Source: a virus
DNA: 64,000 bases
IMG/VR virus record: IMGVR_UViG_3300048014_000057
Coordinates: 1-64,000 of that record
Strand: one strand, 5' to 3'
A program made the translations under genes and the position numbers. The notes beneath the pieces were generated by a model, which made no database searches, was not told the DNA's origin, and saw only the letters and a list, made by a program, of their open reading frames with translations. This document shows, piece after piece, positions 40,415-47,819 of the stretch. Position 1 is the first letter of the stretch. Every line of letters starts with the position of its first letter.

Positions 40415-42433
40415 TTATAATACACCATAACGTCTTGCTGATACATAATTAACTTTTAATGTTACACCGGCTGAATTTGCGACTCCATTAGCATTAAATC
40501 CCATAACTAACGTAGTCTGAAAATCAACAATATTGGGAGGTAAAGTAACAGGACCGACTCTTAGATAAATTTTACCATTATTAGGCCAAGTTAAAGGATC
40601 ACCCGAAGTAGGAACAAGTTCTTCTCCTGCCCCACCAAGCGTTGAACCACAAACACAAGATATATTATTATCACCACCAGCACCCGAAAGATAAAGTTGA
40701 GTCATATTTACCATATTTGATACTTCTAATTCAGATTCAAACTCAAATTGAACATTATTCAATTCAGAAGATTGAATATTCATGGAAGTAACAGTATCAG
40801 AAAATGAAGTATATAATGCCCATTGTTCTGTAGTTGTTCCTCCACCTAATGAAAATACTAAATTTTGTCTTTGTCCTTTTTGTCCATTACTCCAAGGATT
40901 TTCTATAGAACAAACTATACTTCCATTGGAAGTTCCTCCATATCTAGTTAATGCCCATCCTGTCGCTATATTTCCGGATATAGCAACATTTCCCACATTA
41001 GAAGATAATGTAGAATTTGCAGAACCAAAAACTGATAATTTAGCAGTTTTCATATAGGACCAAGTTACAGTATTATCTGTTATACTTGCATTACTTCCCA
41101 AAGGACCACCAGAAGTATTAGATGTTCCATTTGCTGTACATCTATAAATAGAAGTACCATTAAAACATTGTTGACCAATAACATAAGGTGTTGCTGATTT
41201 CCAGGCAACTCCTTCAAAAATATTACCCGATGGATTTAAAGAAGAATCAAATCCATCGTCGGCAGAATAAGGTCTTGAAGAATATGGTATTAGAGAAGGA
41301 AAAAATTTTTGTAGTGCTAAAACAATAGAATAACCCCAATACATTGCGCCTCTATGAGATGGATGAAGCCCATCCTGAGTAACTGCATTGGCAACTCCAC
41401 CTGTTCCGCCAATAGGCCAATAAGTTCCGTTAGTTCCATCTGTCATATATCCTGATGGATCAGCAATCATTATTTGATTAAATCCTTTAGGATTAGCCCA
41501 AGTTTCTCCCCGACAATAAGCACGAATCCATCTATTTACTCTATGAATATAAGCTGATACTGTTCCTGTTAACAATGTAGCTCTTGGAGTAATAGGAGAA
41601 GCTATTACTCTTTTTCCTGCTAACATTAAAGTTTCATAACAAGTTTGAAGATTTGCTATTGTCGTGGCAACCGTAACAGAACCATTAGTTGCATCATTAG
41701 TTCCGCCATTAATTAAAAATATATCAATAGAAGATGCAAGACAATCTGGTAATCTGGCAACCATATCAGAAGTAAGACAACCCGGAACTCCAAATGTTCC
41801 TGTTCCACCATTTACAAGAGATAAAACTGCACCAGAACCACCAGAAGTATTAATTGTATAAGTAAAAGTATTTGTAGAAGAATATCCTATATTTGTAATA
41901 TTTACACCAGTTATTACACCCGAAGAAACAACTAATGTTCCTGTTGCACCATTACTTAGTGTAATTGTATCAGAATTAGAATAACCTGTTCCACCAGAAA
42001 TTACAATAATTTTTAATAAAGAAAGTCCATAACCACCGTACCCCTGTGACATATCCCAATTTAAGGAACCTAATGAAAAAATTTCAGCCCAAGTTAACAT
42101 GGAAGTTCCCTGTTTTATAACTTTAAGGGAAGGCTGATAGGCCCATGTAACGGTATTATCTGTTATACTACTTGTTACTCCCGAAGGACCACCAGAAGAA
42201 GCAGAAGTGCCGCCTGTAACGCATCTATAGGCATATCCACCATTTTTAACTACGGTATTTTGGGTATATGCCGTAGATGCAATCCATGCAGGAATATTAT
42301 TTGATAATTGTGATTGAGTTGCCGTGGCATTATAAATGGTATAAAGTGATTGTCCACCTATAATAGAATCTCCTAGGCCATTAATTTTTAAGACTGACCT
42401 ATTAAAATCTGAAAATGGCGGACTATTACTCAT
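40415..42433 (-). CDS. SGNH/GDSL-hydrolase tail fibre or surface protein
   Basis: 672 residues. SGNH motifs: GDS with Ser23 (INGLGDSIIGGQ), block III GGTND, and the final D-x-x-H in QDGLHPSHRGAMYWG. Such enzymes de-acetylate or cleave surface polysaccharides. Two copies of a Trp/Tyr-containing module (about 48-103 and again near 415-465; IPAWIASTAYTQNTVVKNGG, YAYRCVTGGTSASSGGPSG) resemble carbohydrate-binding CBM5/12 modules inserted around the hydrolase. The C-terminal region is beta-rich. A late-type GAATAAATAG lies upstream at 42473-42465. Likely degrades or binds host surface glycans. Confidence 0.85.
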   Translation of the reverse strand: MSNSPPFSDFNRSVLKINGLGDSIIGGQSLYTIYNATATQSQLSNNIPAWIASTAYTQNTVVKNGGYAYRCVTGGTSASSGGPSGVTSSITDNTVTWAYQPSLKVIKQGTSMLTWAEIFSLGSLNWDMSQGYGGYGLSLLKIIVISGGTGYSNSDTITLSNGATGTLVVSSGVITGVNITNIGYSSTNTFTYTINTSGGSGAVLSLVNGGTGTFGVPGCLTSDMVARLPDCLASSIDIFLINGGTNDATNGSVTVATTIANLQTCYETLMLAGKRVIASPITPRATLLTGTVSAYIHRVNRWIRAYCRGETWANPKGFNQIMIADPSGYMTDGTNGTYWPIGGTGGVANAVTQDGLHPSHRGAMYWGYSIVLALQKFFPSLIPYSSRPYSADDGFDSSLNPSGNIFEGVAWKSATPYVIGQQCFNGTSIYRCTANGTSNTSGGPLGSNASITDNTVTWSYMKTAKLSVFGSANSTLSSNVGNVAISGNIATGWALTRYGGTSNGSIVCSIENPWSNGQKGQRQNLVFSLGGGTTTEQWALYTSFSDTVTSMNIQSSELNNVQFEFESELEVSNMVNMTQLYLSGAGGDNNISCVCGSTLGGAGEELVPTSGDPLTWPNNGKIYLRVGPVTLPPNIVDFQTTLVMGFNANGVANSAGVTLKVNYVSARRYGVL

Positions 42434-42464
42434 ATATAATTCCTTTTAAATAGTATTTTTTTAC

Positions 42465-42473
42465 TATTTATTC
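42465..42473 (-). promoter_or_regulatory. Late-type promoter of the fibre gene
   Basis: GAATAAATA on the minus strand about 32 bp before ATG 42433, within the end of the upstream gene. Confidence 0.5.
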
Positions 42474-42697
42474 AGAATAAATTTTCCAATCTTCCGCCAA
42501 GATATCTTTATTAGTAAGTTCTGCGGAAGCCTCTATATTACCATAAAAAATAGATTTTATTTCATTTTCTTCTTGGGAATAAAATATATATACATTATAA
42601 TATACACAAGATTCTGTATCTCTTGTAATTTTTTTACCTTGTTTTAATAACATTAAAGCATCGGTTTTAATAACATTAAAGCATCGGAAAAATTCAT
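42468..42697 (-). pseudogene. Tad2-like (DUF2829) gene broken by a 23-bp duplication
   Basis: Read across one repeat copy, the frame gives MNFSDALMLLKQGKKITRD... and ends ...TNKDILAEDWKIYSE. This is the start and end pattern of DUF2829 proteins, the Thoeris anti-defence Tad2 family. A 23-bp tandem duplication (42642-42687) shifts the frame, so translation from ATG 42697 (after AGGATAATGAA) stops after MNFSDALMLLKPML. An ATG at 42653 could still give a 61-residue product lacking the first seven residues, but it has no good ribosome site. The family call rests on short end motifs and is moderate. Confidence 0.6.
42642..42687 (-). repeat. 23-bp perfect tandem duplication
   Basis: Two adjacent identical 23-bp units (42642-42664 and 42665-42687; minus-strand unit CCGATGCTTTAATG + TTATTAAAA). 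The length is not a multiple of three and frameshifts the host gene. Perfect identity suggests a recent slippage event. Confidence 0.97.
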
Positions 42698-42701
42698 TTC
42701 A

Positions 42702-42860
42702 TTATCCTAAGTTTTTAACTGATTCTGCCGCAATAAATTGAATATCTTCTCTTCTAACTCCAATATCAGAAAGTTCTTTATCGGTTAAATAATTTAATTC
42801 TTTATAAATTCTTTGATACTCTTTATATTTCTTAATTTTAGAAATAATAAAATTCAACAT
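42702..42860 (-). CDS. DUF1127 (YjiS-like) small protein
   Basis: 52 residues. The C-terminal half YLTDKELSDIGVRREDIQFI is the DUF1127 signature (leucine, D-x-x-L-x-D-I-G-x-x-R). The N-terminus is a basic amphipathic helix. DUF1127 proteins are abundant in proteobacteria, especially alphaproteobacteria, and are linked to RNA binding and stress or phosphate physiology. Its 3' end contains the ribosome site of the Tad2-like gene. Rare in phages, and points to the host group. Confidence 0.8.
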   Translation of the reverse strand: MLNFIISKIKKYKEYQRIYKELNYLTDKELSDIGVRREDIQFIAAESVKNLG

Positions 42861-42872
42861 TTTTTAACCTCT

Positions 42873-43160
42873 TTAAAATCCTCTTAATTCTTTTGTTACA
42901 TCTGATATTTCTTCAAGACGAAGAATTTTTATATTTTTTATATAAAAACTATACGCTTTTATGTATATATTATTTGTTAATTTAATAACAGGTGATAATT
43001 TATTTTTTAGATTATCTTCCGTGTAAAATACATTTTCTCCTAAATTTCTAGAAAAACCAGATAATATAATTTCTCTTTTAATTAACAATACAATATTTTC
43101 ATATTCTTTTTTATTTTTTTCTTTAAATTCTTCATTAAATTCTATATGAATACCATACAT
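42873..43160 (-). CDS. Hypothetical protein
   Basis: 95 residues, alternating strands and helices (NVFYTEDNLKNKLSPVIKLT, YSFYIKNIKILRLEEISD). First gene downstream of the tRNA cluster on the minus strand, followed closely by the DUF1127 gene. Function unknown. Confidence 0.65.
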   Translation of the reverse strand: MYGIHIEFNEEFKEKNKKEYENIVLLIKREIILSGFSRNLGENVFYTEDNLKNKLSPVIKLTNNIYIKAYSFYIKNIKILRLEEISDVTKELRGF

Positions 43161-43189
43161 TTAATAATTCCTTTTTTAAAAAGAGTTGG

Positions 43190-43246
43190 ACCAAGGGAAG
43201 GATTCGAACCTCCGACATAAAGCTCTACCAACTGAGCTACCTTGGT
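43190..43246 (-). pseudogene. tRNA remnant lacking the anticodon arm
   Basis: Acceptor ACCAAGG/CCTTGGT (7 bp), a perfect D arm (GCTC-AGTTGGTA-GAGC) and a canonical T arm (GGAGG-TTCGAAT-CCTTC) are intact. Only eight bases (TTTATGTC) lie between D and T arms, so the whole anticodon arm and variable loop are deleted. It cannot decode. Either a deletion pseudogene or a tRNA-like fragment. Confidence 0.85.
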
Positions 43247-43253
43247 ATAAAAA

Positions 43254-43327
43254 TGGAGCGGAAAAAAGGACTTGAACCTTTTTCAACAGTTTGGAAGACT
43301 GTGGCACAACCTATATACCATTCCCGC
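43254..43327 (-). tRNA. tRNA-Gly (TCC)
   Basis: Acceptor GCGGGAA/TTTCCGC, D stem GTAT/GTGC with GG in the loop, anticodon stem ACAGT/ACTGT with loop CTTCCAA (anticodon TCC). T arm AAAGG-TTCAAGT-CCTTT, discriminator U, encoded CCA. It lies 7 bp upstream of the tRNA remnant on the same strand. Confidence 0.93.
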
Positions 43328-43364
43328 AAATTTAATAATTTTATTCTGTTGTCAACTATTTATT

Positions 43365-43560
43365 CAGGTTATATTTATATTTGGTATGATATTAAATCTA
43401 AATTTTTTTATATTGGTGGCCATAAAGGAAAAGTTTCTGATTATTATATATGTTCAAATAAACCAATGTTAAGAGCTTATAAATTAAGACCAGAAACTTA
43501 GAAATTCTATAATAGGAAGAAAATTACAAACTAGAGAAGATGGAAGTAAATATTGGAAAT
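43365..43560 (+). pseudogene. GIY-YIG homing endonuclease remnant
   Basis: The translation GYIYIWYDIKSKFFYIGGHK and CSNKPMLRAYKLRPE matches residues of the intact enzyme at 17225-17536 (GFVYIWFDKKKKRYYIGSHW...RRPED). A stop then follows; the frame shifts to GRKLQTREDGSKYW, a diverged continuation. The 5' end is missing and it abuts tRNA-Gly. A decayed homing gene in the tRNA/tmRNA cluster, on the opposite strand. Confidence 0.75.
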
Positions 43561-43574
43561 ATCCTGATAAAAGT

Positions 43575-43848
43575 GGGGAGATTCTGTTACTAGGCTCTCC
43601 CCCTATGCCCTAGTTAGAGATTATGCACAGAGTGCAAAACCTTCAACAAATGCAACTTCATTATCATTTGCATTTACAGTTTTATTCCGTTAACGGAGGT
43701 TTCCCCCGATAGACTACTCATTTCCTTCATCTAGCAATCGATCCTGTTCGAGCCCATCAACAAAACACCTTAATGTACTCTTGGTGGACTCGCGGACATA
43801 CGCTAGTCCGGTCTTGCCAAGATTATCTAAATGTATCAACATCTATCC
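43575..43848 (-). ncRNA. ssrA: Circularly permuted (two-piece) tmRNA
   Basis: Rescues stalled ribosomes by adding a degradation tag. Order on the minus strand is permuted: the 3' half of the tRNA-like domain ends ...CGAGTCC-A-CCA (43792-43782), then a 26-nt spacer, then the 5' half beginning GGGCTCG (43755-43749). The two form a perfect 7-bp acceptor stem with G3-U70, the alanine identity pair. The tRNA-like domain is followed by GGATCGATTG, a helix 2 pairing with the acceptor piece (GATAGA/TCTATC, CATTT/AAATG), and a CCGTTAACGG hairpin. The tag frame at 43671-43621 reads ANDNEVAFVEGFALCA, stop. After it comes an H-type pseudoknot (CTAGG, GGGGAGA, CCTAG, TCTCCCC) ending in a T-rich tract. This architecture is typical of alphaproteobacteria. 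Confidence 0.92.
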
Positions 43849-43852
43849 TTTA

Positions 43853-43881
43853 TTTATCTCATAAAATCTTTTACAAGTCAA
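43853..43881 (-). promoter_or_regulatory. tmRNA promoter
   Basis: TTGACT (43881-43876), 17-bp spacer, GATAAA (43858-43853) on the minus strand. The expected start near 43847 coincides with the predicted 5' end of the tmRNA acceptor piece. Confidence 0.75.
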
Positions 43882-43898
43882 GAAAAAAATAAAAAAAA

Positions 43899-44261
43899 TT
43901 AAATATAAATTCCCCTATCAATTACATTATAATGGGAATAAACACCAATATCTCCAAAATATTTTTCTACACATTCAACAACAATTCTATGATCATAATC
44001 TTTACATGAAAAAATATCAAAATAAGCTGTATTGGTATCAGAAGAAAAATGTGCAGTTATATTACTTGTAACTATTTTTTGTAATAAAGTATATCCGGCT
44101 TTATTACCATGACCAAAATAAACAATTTCGGGTTCACCAAAGGCAACCATATCTATAGATTCAACCAATTCTTCTACAAATTTTTTTATATTTGTAGAAG
44201 AATTGATTTTTTTATTATTACAATTATAAACATCTATAGATAATGATTTTCCCCAAGCCAT
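43899..44261 (-). CDS. speD: SpeD-like (S-adenosylmethionine decarboxylase family) protein
   Basis: 120 residues. WGKSLSIDVYNCNNKKINSS matches the SpeD N-terminus and ITAHFSSDTNTAYFDIFSCK matches the core with its catalytic Cys. SpeD makes the aminopropyl donor for spermidine and self-cleaves at a Glu-Ser-His site to form a pyruvoyl group. Here the site reads Thr-Ser-Asn (VTSNITAHF), so the Ser is kept but its flanks are changed. It is either a divergent enzyme, as found in marine T4-like phages, or an inactive relative. Upstream of the tmRNA on the same strand. Confidence 0.72.
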   Translation of the reverse strand: MAWGKSLSIDVYNCNNKKINSSTNIKKFVEELVESIDMVAFGEPEIVYFGHGNKAGYTLLQKIVTSNITAHFSSDTNTAYFDIFSCKDYDHRIVVECVEKYFGDIGVYSHYNVIDRGIYI

Positions 44262-44274
44262 TTTAATTTCCTTA

Positions 44275-44463
44275 CTAATTAAAAATGTATTTATTATATT
44301 TTATTATAAAATAAGAATACAATTTTAAAGTCTTTATAGTTATTTTATGTGCCATTTCAGGAGGTAAAAAAGATAAAATAAATCTGATAATACGATAACA
44401 TTTAATTATCATAAAATCAAAAATGTATAATATCATAAGAATTAAAAATTGTAATAAATTCAT
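44275..44463 (-). CDS. Small membrane protein
   Basis: 62 residues with one long hydrophobic segment (LLQFLILMILYIFDFMIIKC) and a basic C-terminal half. Adjacent to the nucleotidyltransferase-like gene. Could be an inner-membrane peptide; function unknown. Confidence 0.6.
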   Translation of the reverse strand: MNLLQFLILMILYIFDFMIIKCYRIIRFILSFLPPEMAHKITIKTLKLYSYFIIKYNKYIFN

Positions 44464-45390
44464 TTATTCTATCAATTCATGAAATTCATCTGCATCATTG
44501 CCATCAAATACACGATTAATAGTCTCAAAAAGATATGTTCTGTTAATATTTTTATTACTAGATTTTTTAAGAATATTAATTAATTCATGAAAAAATGAGG
44601 CATCTACGCCTATTAATTGTTCATATAACACTTCCATAACATTTAAATCTAATTTAGAAATATCCCAGGCAATTTTTAACATTTCTCCTGCCGTAATAGT
44701 CCATCCACGATTAATAAATTTCTTAATCCTAAACATGGAACAAATAGGATACAAAGACCCTACATATTTTAATTCCTTGGCTAGAATACTTTCTAGAGCA
44801 TCCTCATTTAATACAAGTCCATCTTTTTCAGTGTACCAATTAGTAACATGAACAAAATCATAATTTTCATGAATTACATCTGGTCTACCAATAAATCTTG
44901 TAATAATTTGTACATCACCATGAAGAGAAATAGCATTGGAAGAAATCATAGAAACAGAAAATGGAGTTTTTGTTTTAAATGATTCTTTATCTAGATATGA
45001 TTCAATATTATCACCATTGGTCATTTCAAAATATTCATAATCTTTAAAATCTTCATCTTCTGATCGAATTATACCGGCAGATTTAATAAAAACAACTACT
45101 CTACTATTTTTAATTTCTGCAAAGATTCTACTTACTTTATCAGTTTTGGTTACTTTAGAAATATAATAATTGACCAAATTTAGTACAACTTCAGGTGTTT
45201 GAAAATAAACATCATAATCATTAGGATTTTCCCCTAATAACATTGATGCTATTGCTCCACCAGTTACAATATAATCATTTTTTACTTCTTTTCTCAAGAC
45301 TTCATCATCAATAGATTTAATCCATTTATCCATTTTATTTTGGATAGTCTGAACAATAGTTTTTCTCTTAAAACCTCTTTTATTATCCAC
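44464..45390 (-). CDS. Nucleotidyltransferase-superfamily protein
   Basis: 308 residues. The N-terminal pol beta-type nucleotidyltransferase motif is clear: DYIVTGGAIASMLLGENPND followed by YDVYF (GG then D-x-D). Proteins of this type are conserved in T4-like phages of marine bacteria; a role in RNA or nucleotide modification is inferred from the fold only. The C-terminal helical region (KELKYVGSLYPICSMFRIKK) fits the family. Overlaps the upstream gene by 8 bp. Confidence 0.78.
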   Translation of the reverse strand: MDNKRGFKRKTIVQTIQNKMDKWIKSIDDEVLRKEVKNDYIVTGGAIASMLLGENPNDYDVYFQTPEVVLNLVNYYISKVTKTDKVSRIFAEIKNSRVVVFIKSAGIIRSEDEDFKDYEYFEMTNGDNIESYLDKESFKTKTPFSVSMISSNAISLHGDVQIITRFIGRPDVIHENYDFVHVTNWYTEKDGLVLNEDALESILAKELKYVGSLYPICSMFRIKKFINRGWTITAGEMLKIAWDISKLDLNVMEVLYEQLIGVDASFFHELINILKKSSNKNINRTYLFETINRVFDGNDADEFHELIE

Positions 45391-45655
45391 CTAAAATTTC
45401 CTTTACATTGATTGACATTTCTGTAATTTCAACACCCATATTTCTAAGAATATATTCTCTAATTTTATTAGCTTCTTCAAATTTTTTATTTACATTTTCT
45501 GCATTAATTTTATTTTTATCAAGAGAATCTTCCATAACAGCAAATTGTGATAATTTAGCACATTCATAAATTAACATTTTTGCAAATTTTTTATAATTAA
45601 AATCTTCTAAATCCCAACATTGAAAAGCAAAGTAATCTATTTTATCTTTATTCAT
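45383..45655 (-). CDS. Hypothetical protein
   Basis: 90 residues, helical and acidic (CAKLSQFAVMEDSLDKNKIN, EEANKIREYILRNMGVEI). Overlaps both neighbours by 8 bp in a three-gene operon with the nucleotidyltransferase. Function unknown. Confidence 0.7.
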   Translation of the reverse strand: MNKDKIDYFAFQCWDLEDFNYKKFAKMLIYECAKLSQFAVMEDSLDKNKINAENVNKKFEEANKIREYILRNMGVEITEMSINVKEILGG

Positions 45656-45959
45656 TTTTTAAATCTTTTATTTCTAGATTTTGTTTTTTTAATTCTTCTA
45701 ATAAATTTTCTGCTCTTTTCCCCCAATCTCTCCATCCATAAGAATGTGGTTCATCGTTAATAATTTCATCACAAAATGCTTCCATTTCCTTTTCTTGAGA
45801 TAATTTTTCTACATCAATATTATATGGATTTGAATATACACCAATAAATTTTCTATCCTTGGAATCTTCCGAATTATAAAGAAGATATAAAGAAATAGCA
45901 ATTTTATCCACAAGAGTTAAATTATTAGGTTTAATAGAAACTTTCATTTTAACATTCAT
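45648..45959 (-). CDS. Hypothetical protein
   Basis: 103 residues (VSIKPNNLTLVDKIAISLYL; SYGWRDWGKRAENLLEELKK). First gene of the operon behind a TTGAAC-N17-TATATT promoter. Function unknown. Confidence 0.7.
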   Translation of the reverse strand: MNVKMKVSIKPNNLTLVDKIAISLYLLYNSEDSKDRKFIGVYSNPYNIDVEKLSQEKEMEAFCDEIINDEPHSYGWRDWGKRAENLLEELKKQNLEIKDLKNE

Positions 45960-45994
45960 TTATTATTCCTTAATTATAGTAATTTTCATGAATA

Positions 45995-46023
45995 AATATA
46001 CCATGTTGAGAAAAAATGTTCAA
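45995..46023 (-). promoter_or_regulatory. Early-type promoter
   Basis: TTGAAC (46023-46018), 17-bp spacer, TATATT (46000-45995) on the minus strand before ATG 45959. The same stretch holds a late-like GAATAAATA facing the plus-strand gene. Confidence 0.7.
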
Positions 46024-46030
46024 GGAAAAA

Positions 46031-46444
46031 ATGACATATTATAATCCATGGTTATATAATAATAAAATTTTAGAAGATGAAGACCTAGAAAATTATGTTG
46101 GTTTTGTATATAAAATTACCAATAAATTAAATGGAAAGTTTTATATAGGAAAAAAAAGTTCTATTTCAACTAAAACTAAAATTATTAAAGGTAAAAAGAA
46201 AAAAACAAAATCAATATCGGCATGGAAATCTTATTGGGGAAGTTCTTCTTACCTTAAAGAGGATATTGAAAAATTAGGAAAAGAAAATTTTAGCAGAGAA
46301 GTATTACATCTCTCTAAAACCAAAACTGACCTTTCCTATTTAGAATTAAAAGAACAAATCCTACAAGGTGTCATGGAAACAGATTTATCATACAATATAT
46401 GGATAATGGTAAGAATTAGAAAAAATAATGTAAAATTAATATGA
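46031..46444 (+). CDS. GIY-YIG endonuclease-like protein
   Basis: 137 residues from ATG 46031 (MTYYNPWLYNNKILEDEDLE), preferred over 46016 because AAGGA lies four bases upstream. The GIY-YIG core is YVGFVYKITNKLNGKFYIGK, followed by SAWKSYWGSSSYLKEDIEKL and a Glu in YLELKEQIL. This longer subtype is common in T4-like phages as a free-standing nuclease. It overlaps the phoH end by 9 bp, on the opposite strand. Confidence 0.82.
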   Translation: MTYYNPWLYNNKILEDEDLENYVGFVYKITNKLNGKFYIGKKSSISTKTKIIKGKKKKTKSISAWKSYWGSSSYLKEDIEKLGKENFSREVLHLSKTKTDLSYLELKEQILQGVMETDLSYNIWIMVRIRKNNVKLI

Positions 46445-47110
46445 AGAAGCAATGAGCCATTCTTTAACTATATCATTTCTACAAATATCTTGAATTTCCA
46501 TTTCTACTTTAACAAAACTTTTCATTCTATCGATTATTTTATGAAGATTATTAATACAAGATATTTCTCTTGTATTTTTTAAATCTCCTTGTTTTTCATC
46601 TCCAAGAATTATTAATCTACAATCTTTACCTGTTCTGGTAATTACAGTATCTATTTCTTCCATTGTCATATTTTGAACTTCATCAATAATAATTACTGCA
46701 TTATCTATGGTTATTCCTCTAAGATAGGATGTAGAAATAAATTTAATTTTTTCTTTAAATTTTAATTCTTTATAGGAATTTGATTTACTGAATAATTCAT
46801 TACAAATTCCTATAAATGGAAGTTCAAATATTTCATTTTTTTCTTCTTCAGTACCAGGAAGATAACCTTGGGTTCTGCTCGGTACTGCTGATCTTACTAA
46901 TATTATTTTATCGTAAAATTCATCTTCCAGAACAGCTTCTAATGCAAGATAAAGAGAAATCATTGTTTTTCCTGTTCCTGCAAATCCATGTATAAATAAA
47001 TGTTTTCCTTTATCAAAATAATCAAATATTTTTTGTTGGTTTATCGTTTTCGGTTTTATAGGTAAAAGTGTTAAAGTATTGGATTCTTTGACTTTTACTT
47101 TAGATACCAT
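46436..47110 (-). CDS. phoH: PhoH-like P-loop ATPase
   Basis: 224 residues. Walker A GFAGTGKT (42-49), Walker B VIIIDEVQNM, and the PhoH-specific SAVPSRTQGYLPGTEEEKNE and ILGDEKQGDL. PhoH-type proteins are RNA helicase/ATPase relatives of unclear function, very common in marine phages and independent of phosphate starvation in many cases. The N-terminal PIN domain of PhoH2 is absent. Confidence 0.92.
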   Translation of the reverse strand: MVSKVKVKESNTLTLLPIKPKTINQQKIFDYFDKGKHLFIHGFAGTGKTMISLYLALEAVLEDEFYDKIILVRSAVPSRTQGYLPGTEEEKNEIFELPFIGICNELFSKSNSYKELKFKEKIKFISTSYLRGITIDNAVIIIDEVQNMTMEEIDTVITRTGKDCRLIILGDEKQGDLKNTREISCINNLHKIIDRMKSFVKVEMEIQDICRNDIVKEWLIASSY

Positions 47111-47166
47111 TAAATGATCCTTTTCTTTTTTTTTTGATCATTTCTATTTATCTTTTTTCTAAAAAT

Positions 47167-47391
47167 TTATGGAATTTGTATCGTGTTTCCCGGATTTGCC
47201 TTTTGCATGGCTTTCAATTTACTTCTCCATGCATCCGAAACAGGTAATTTTCCAATTCTATAGGCATAATTCATACACTTAAAAATCTGTTGAATATTAG
47301 GATTATTTTTTAGATAATCCTTAAATTCTTCGTAGGACATTTGAACATCATTTTCTTTTTCTGTATTTTTATCTAGAACTGTATAAATCAT
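47167..47391 (-). CDS. Hypothetical small protein
   Basis: 74 residues (EEFKDYLKNNPNIQQIFKCM, GKLPVSDAWRSKLKAMQKAN). The C-terminal part resembles the short phage proteins that precede phoH; no named family. Directly follows 47394-47819. Confidence 0.65.
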   Translation of the reverse strand: MIYTVLDKNTEKENDVQMSYEEFKDYLKNNPNIQQIFKCMNYAYRIGKLPVSDAWRSKLKAMQKANPGNTIQIP

Positions 47392-47393
47392 TA

Positions 47394-47819
47394 TTATTTT
47401 ATTTCTTCTACTTTTTTATATAATTTAGCTTCTTCTAAATTTTCTAGAAGAGAAAGAATAGAATGCGCCAATTTAATATCTAATTTAGCATCTCTATAAT
47501 CATATGTCATTTTTTCCTTTATATAAGCATTATACCTTTCAAAAATTTTATATGTATAATCTTCAATATCCTTACAAAGAGTTGTAAAATCTAAATTAAG
47601 AGTATTTTTTTCTTTTTGATTTTTTAATTCTATAAGTTCTTCTAATATTGTAGAAATATTAAATTCATCAAGATAATCATCTTTAAAATAAAAAGTAACA
47701 TTTCCTTCATAATCTATGTCAAATATATAATATTTTGTATTTTTTTCAAAAGCAAAGTTTTTTAAAATTCTCCATTCCATAATTTTATTCCAAAAATCAC
47801 TATTATAAGTTATAATCAT
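47394..47819 (-). CDS. Hypothetical protein
   Basis: 141 residues; beta-containing N-terminus (NTKYYIFDIDYEGNVTFYFK) and helical C-terminus (KLAHSILSLLENLEEAKLYK). Overlaps the upstream gene by 17 bp. Function unknown. Confidence 0.7.
   Translation of the reverse strand: MIITYNSDFWNKIMEWRILKNFAFEKNTKYYIFDIDYEGNVTFYFKDDYLDEFNISTILEELIELKNQKEKNTLNLDFTTLCKDIEDYTYKIFERYNAYIKEKMTYDYRDAKLDIKLAHSILSLLENLEEAKLYKKVEEIK

Noticed and set aside
43253-43501. 82-codon frame beginning in tRNA-Gly
   Set aside because: Its first half is the antisense of the tRNA gene; only the second half has homology, to a GIY-YIG enzyme, and it is truncated. Annotated as a remnant instead.
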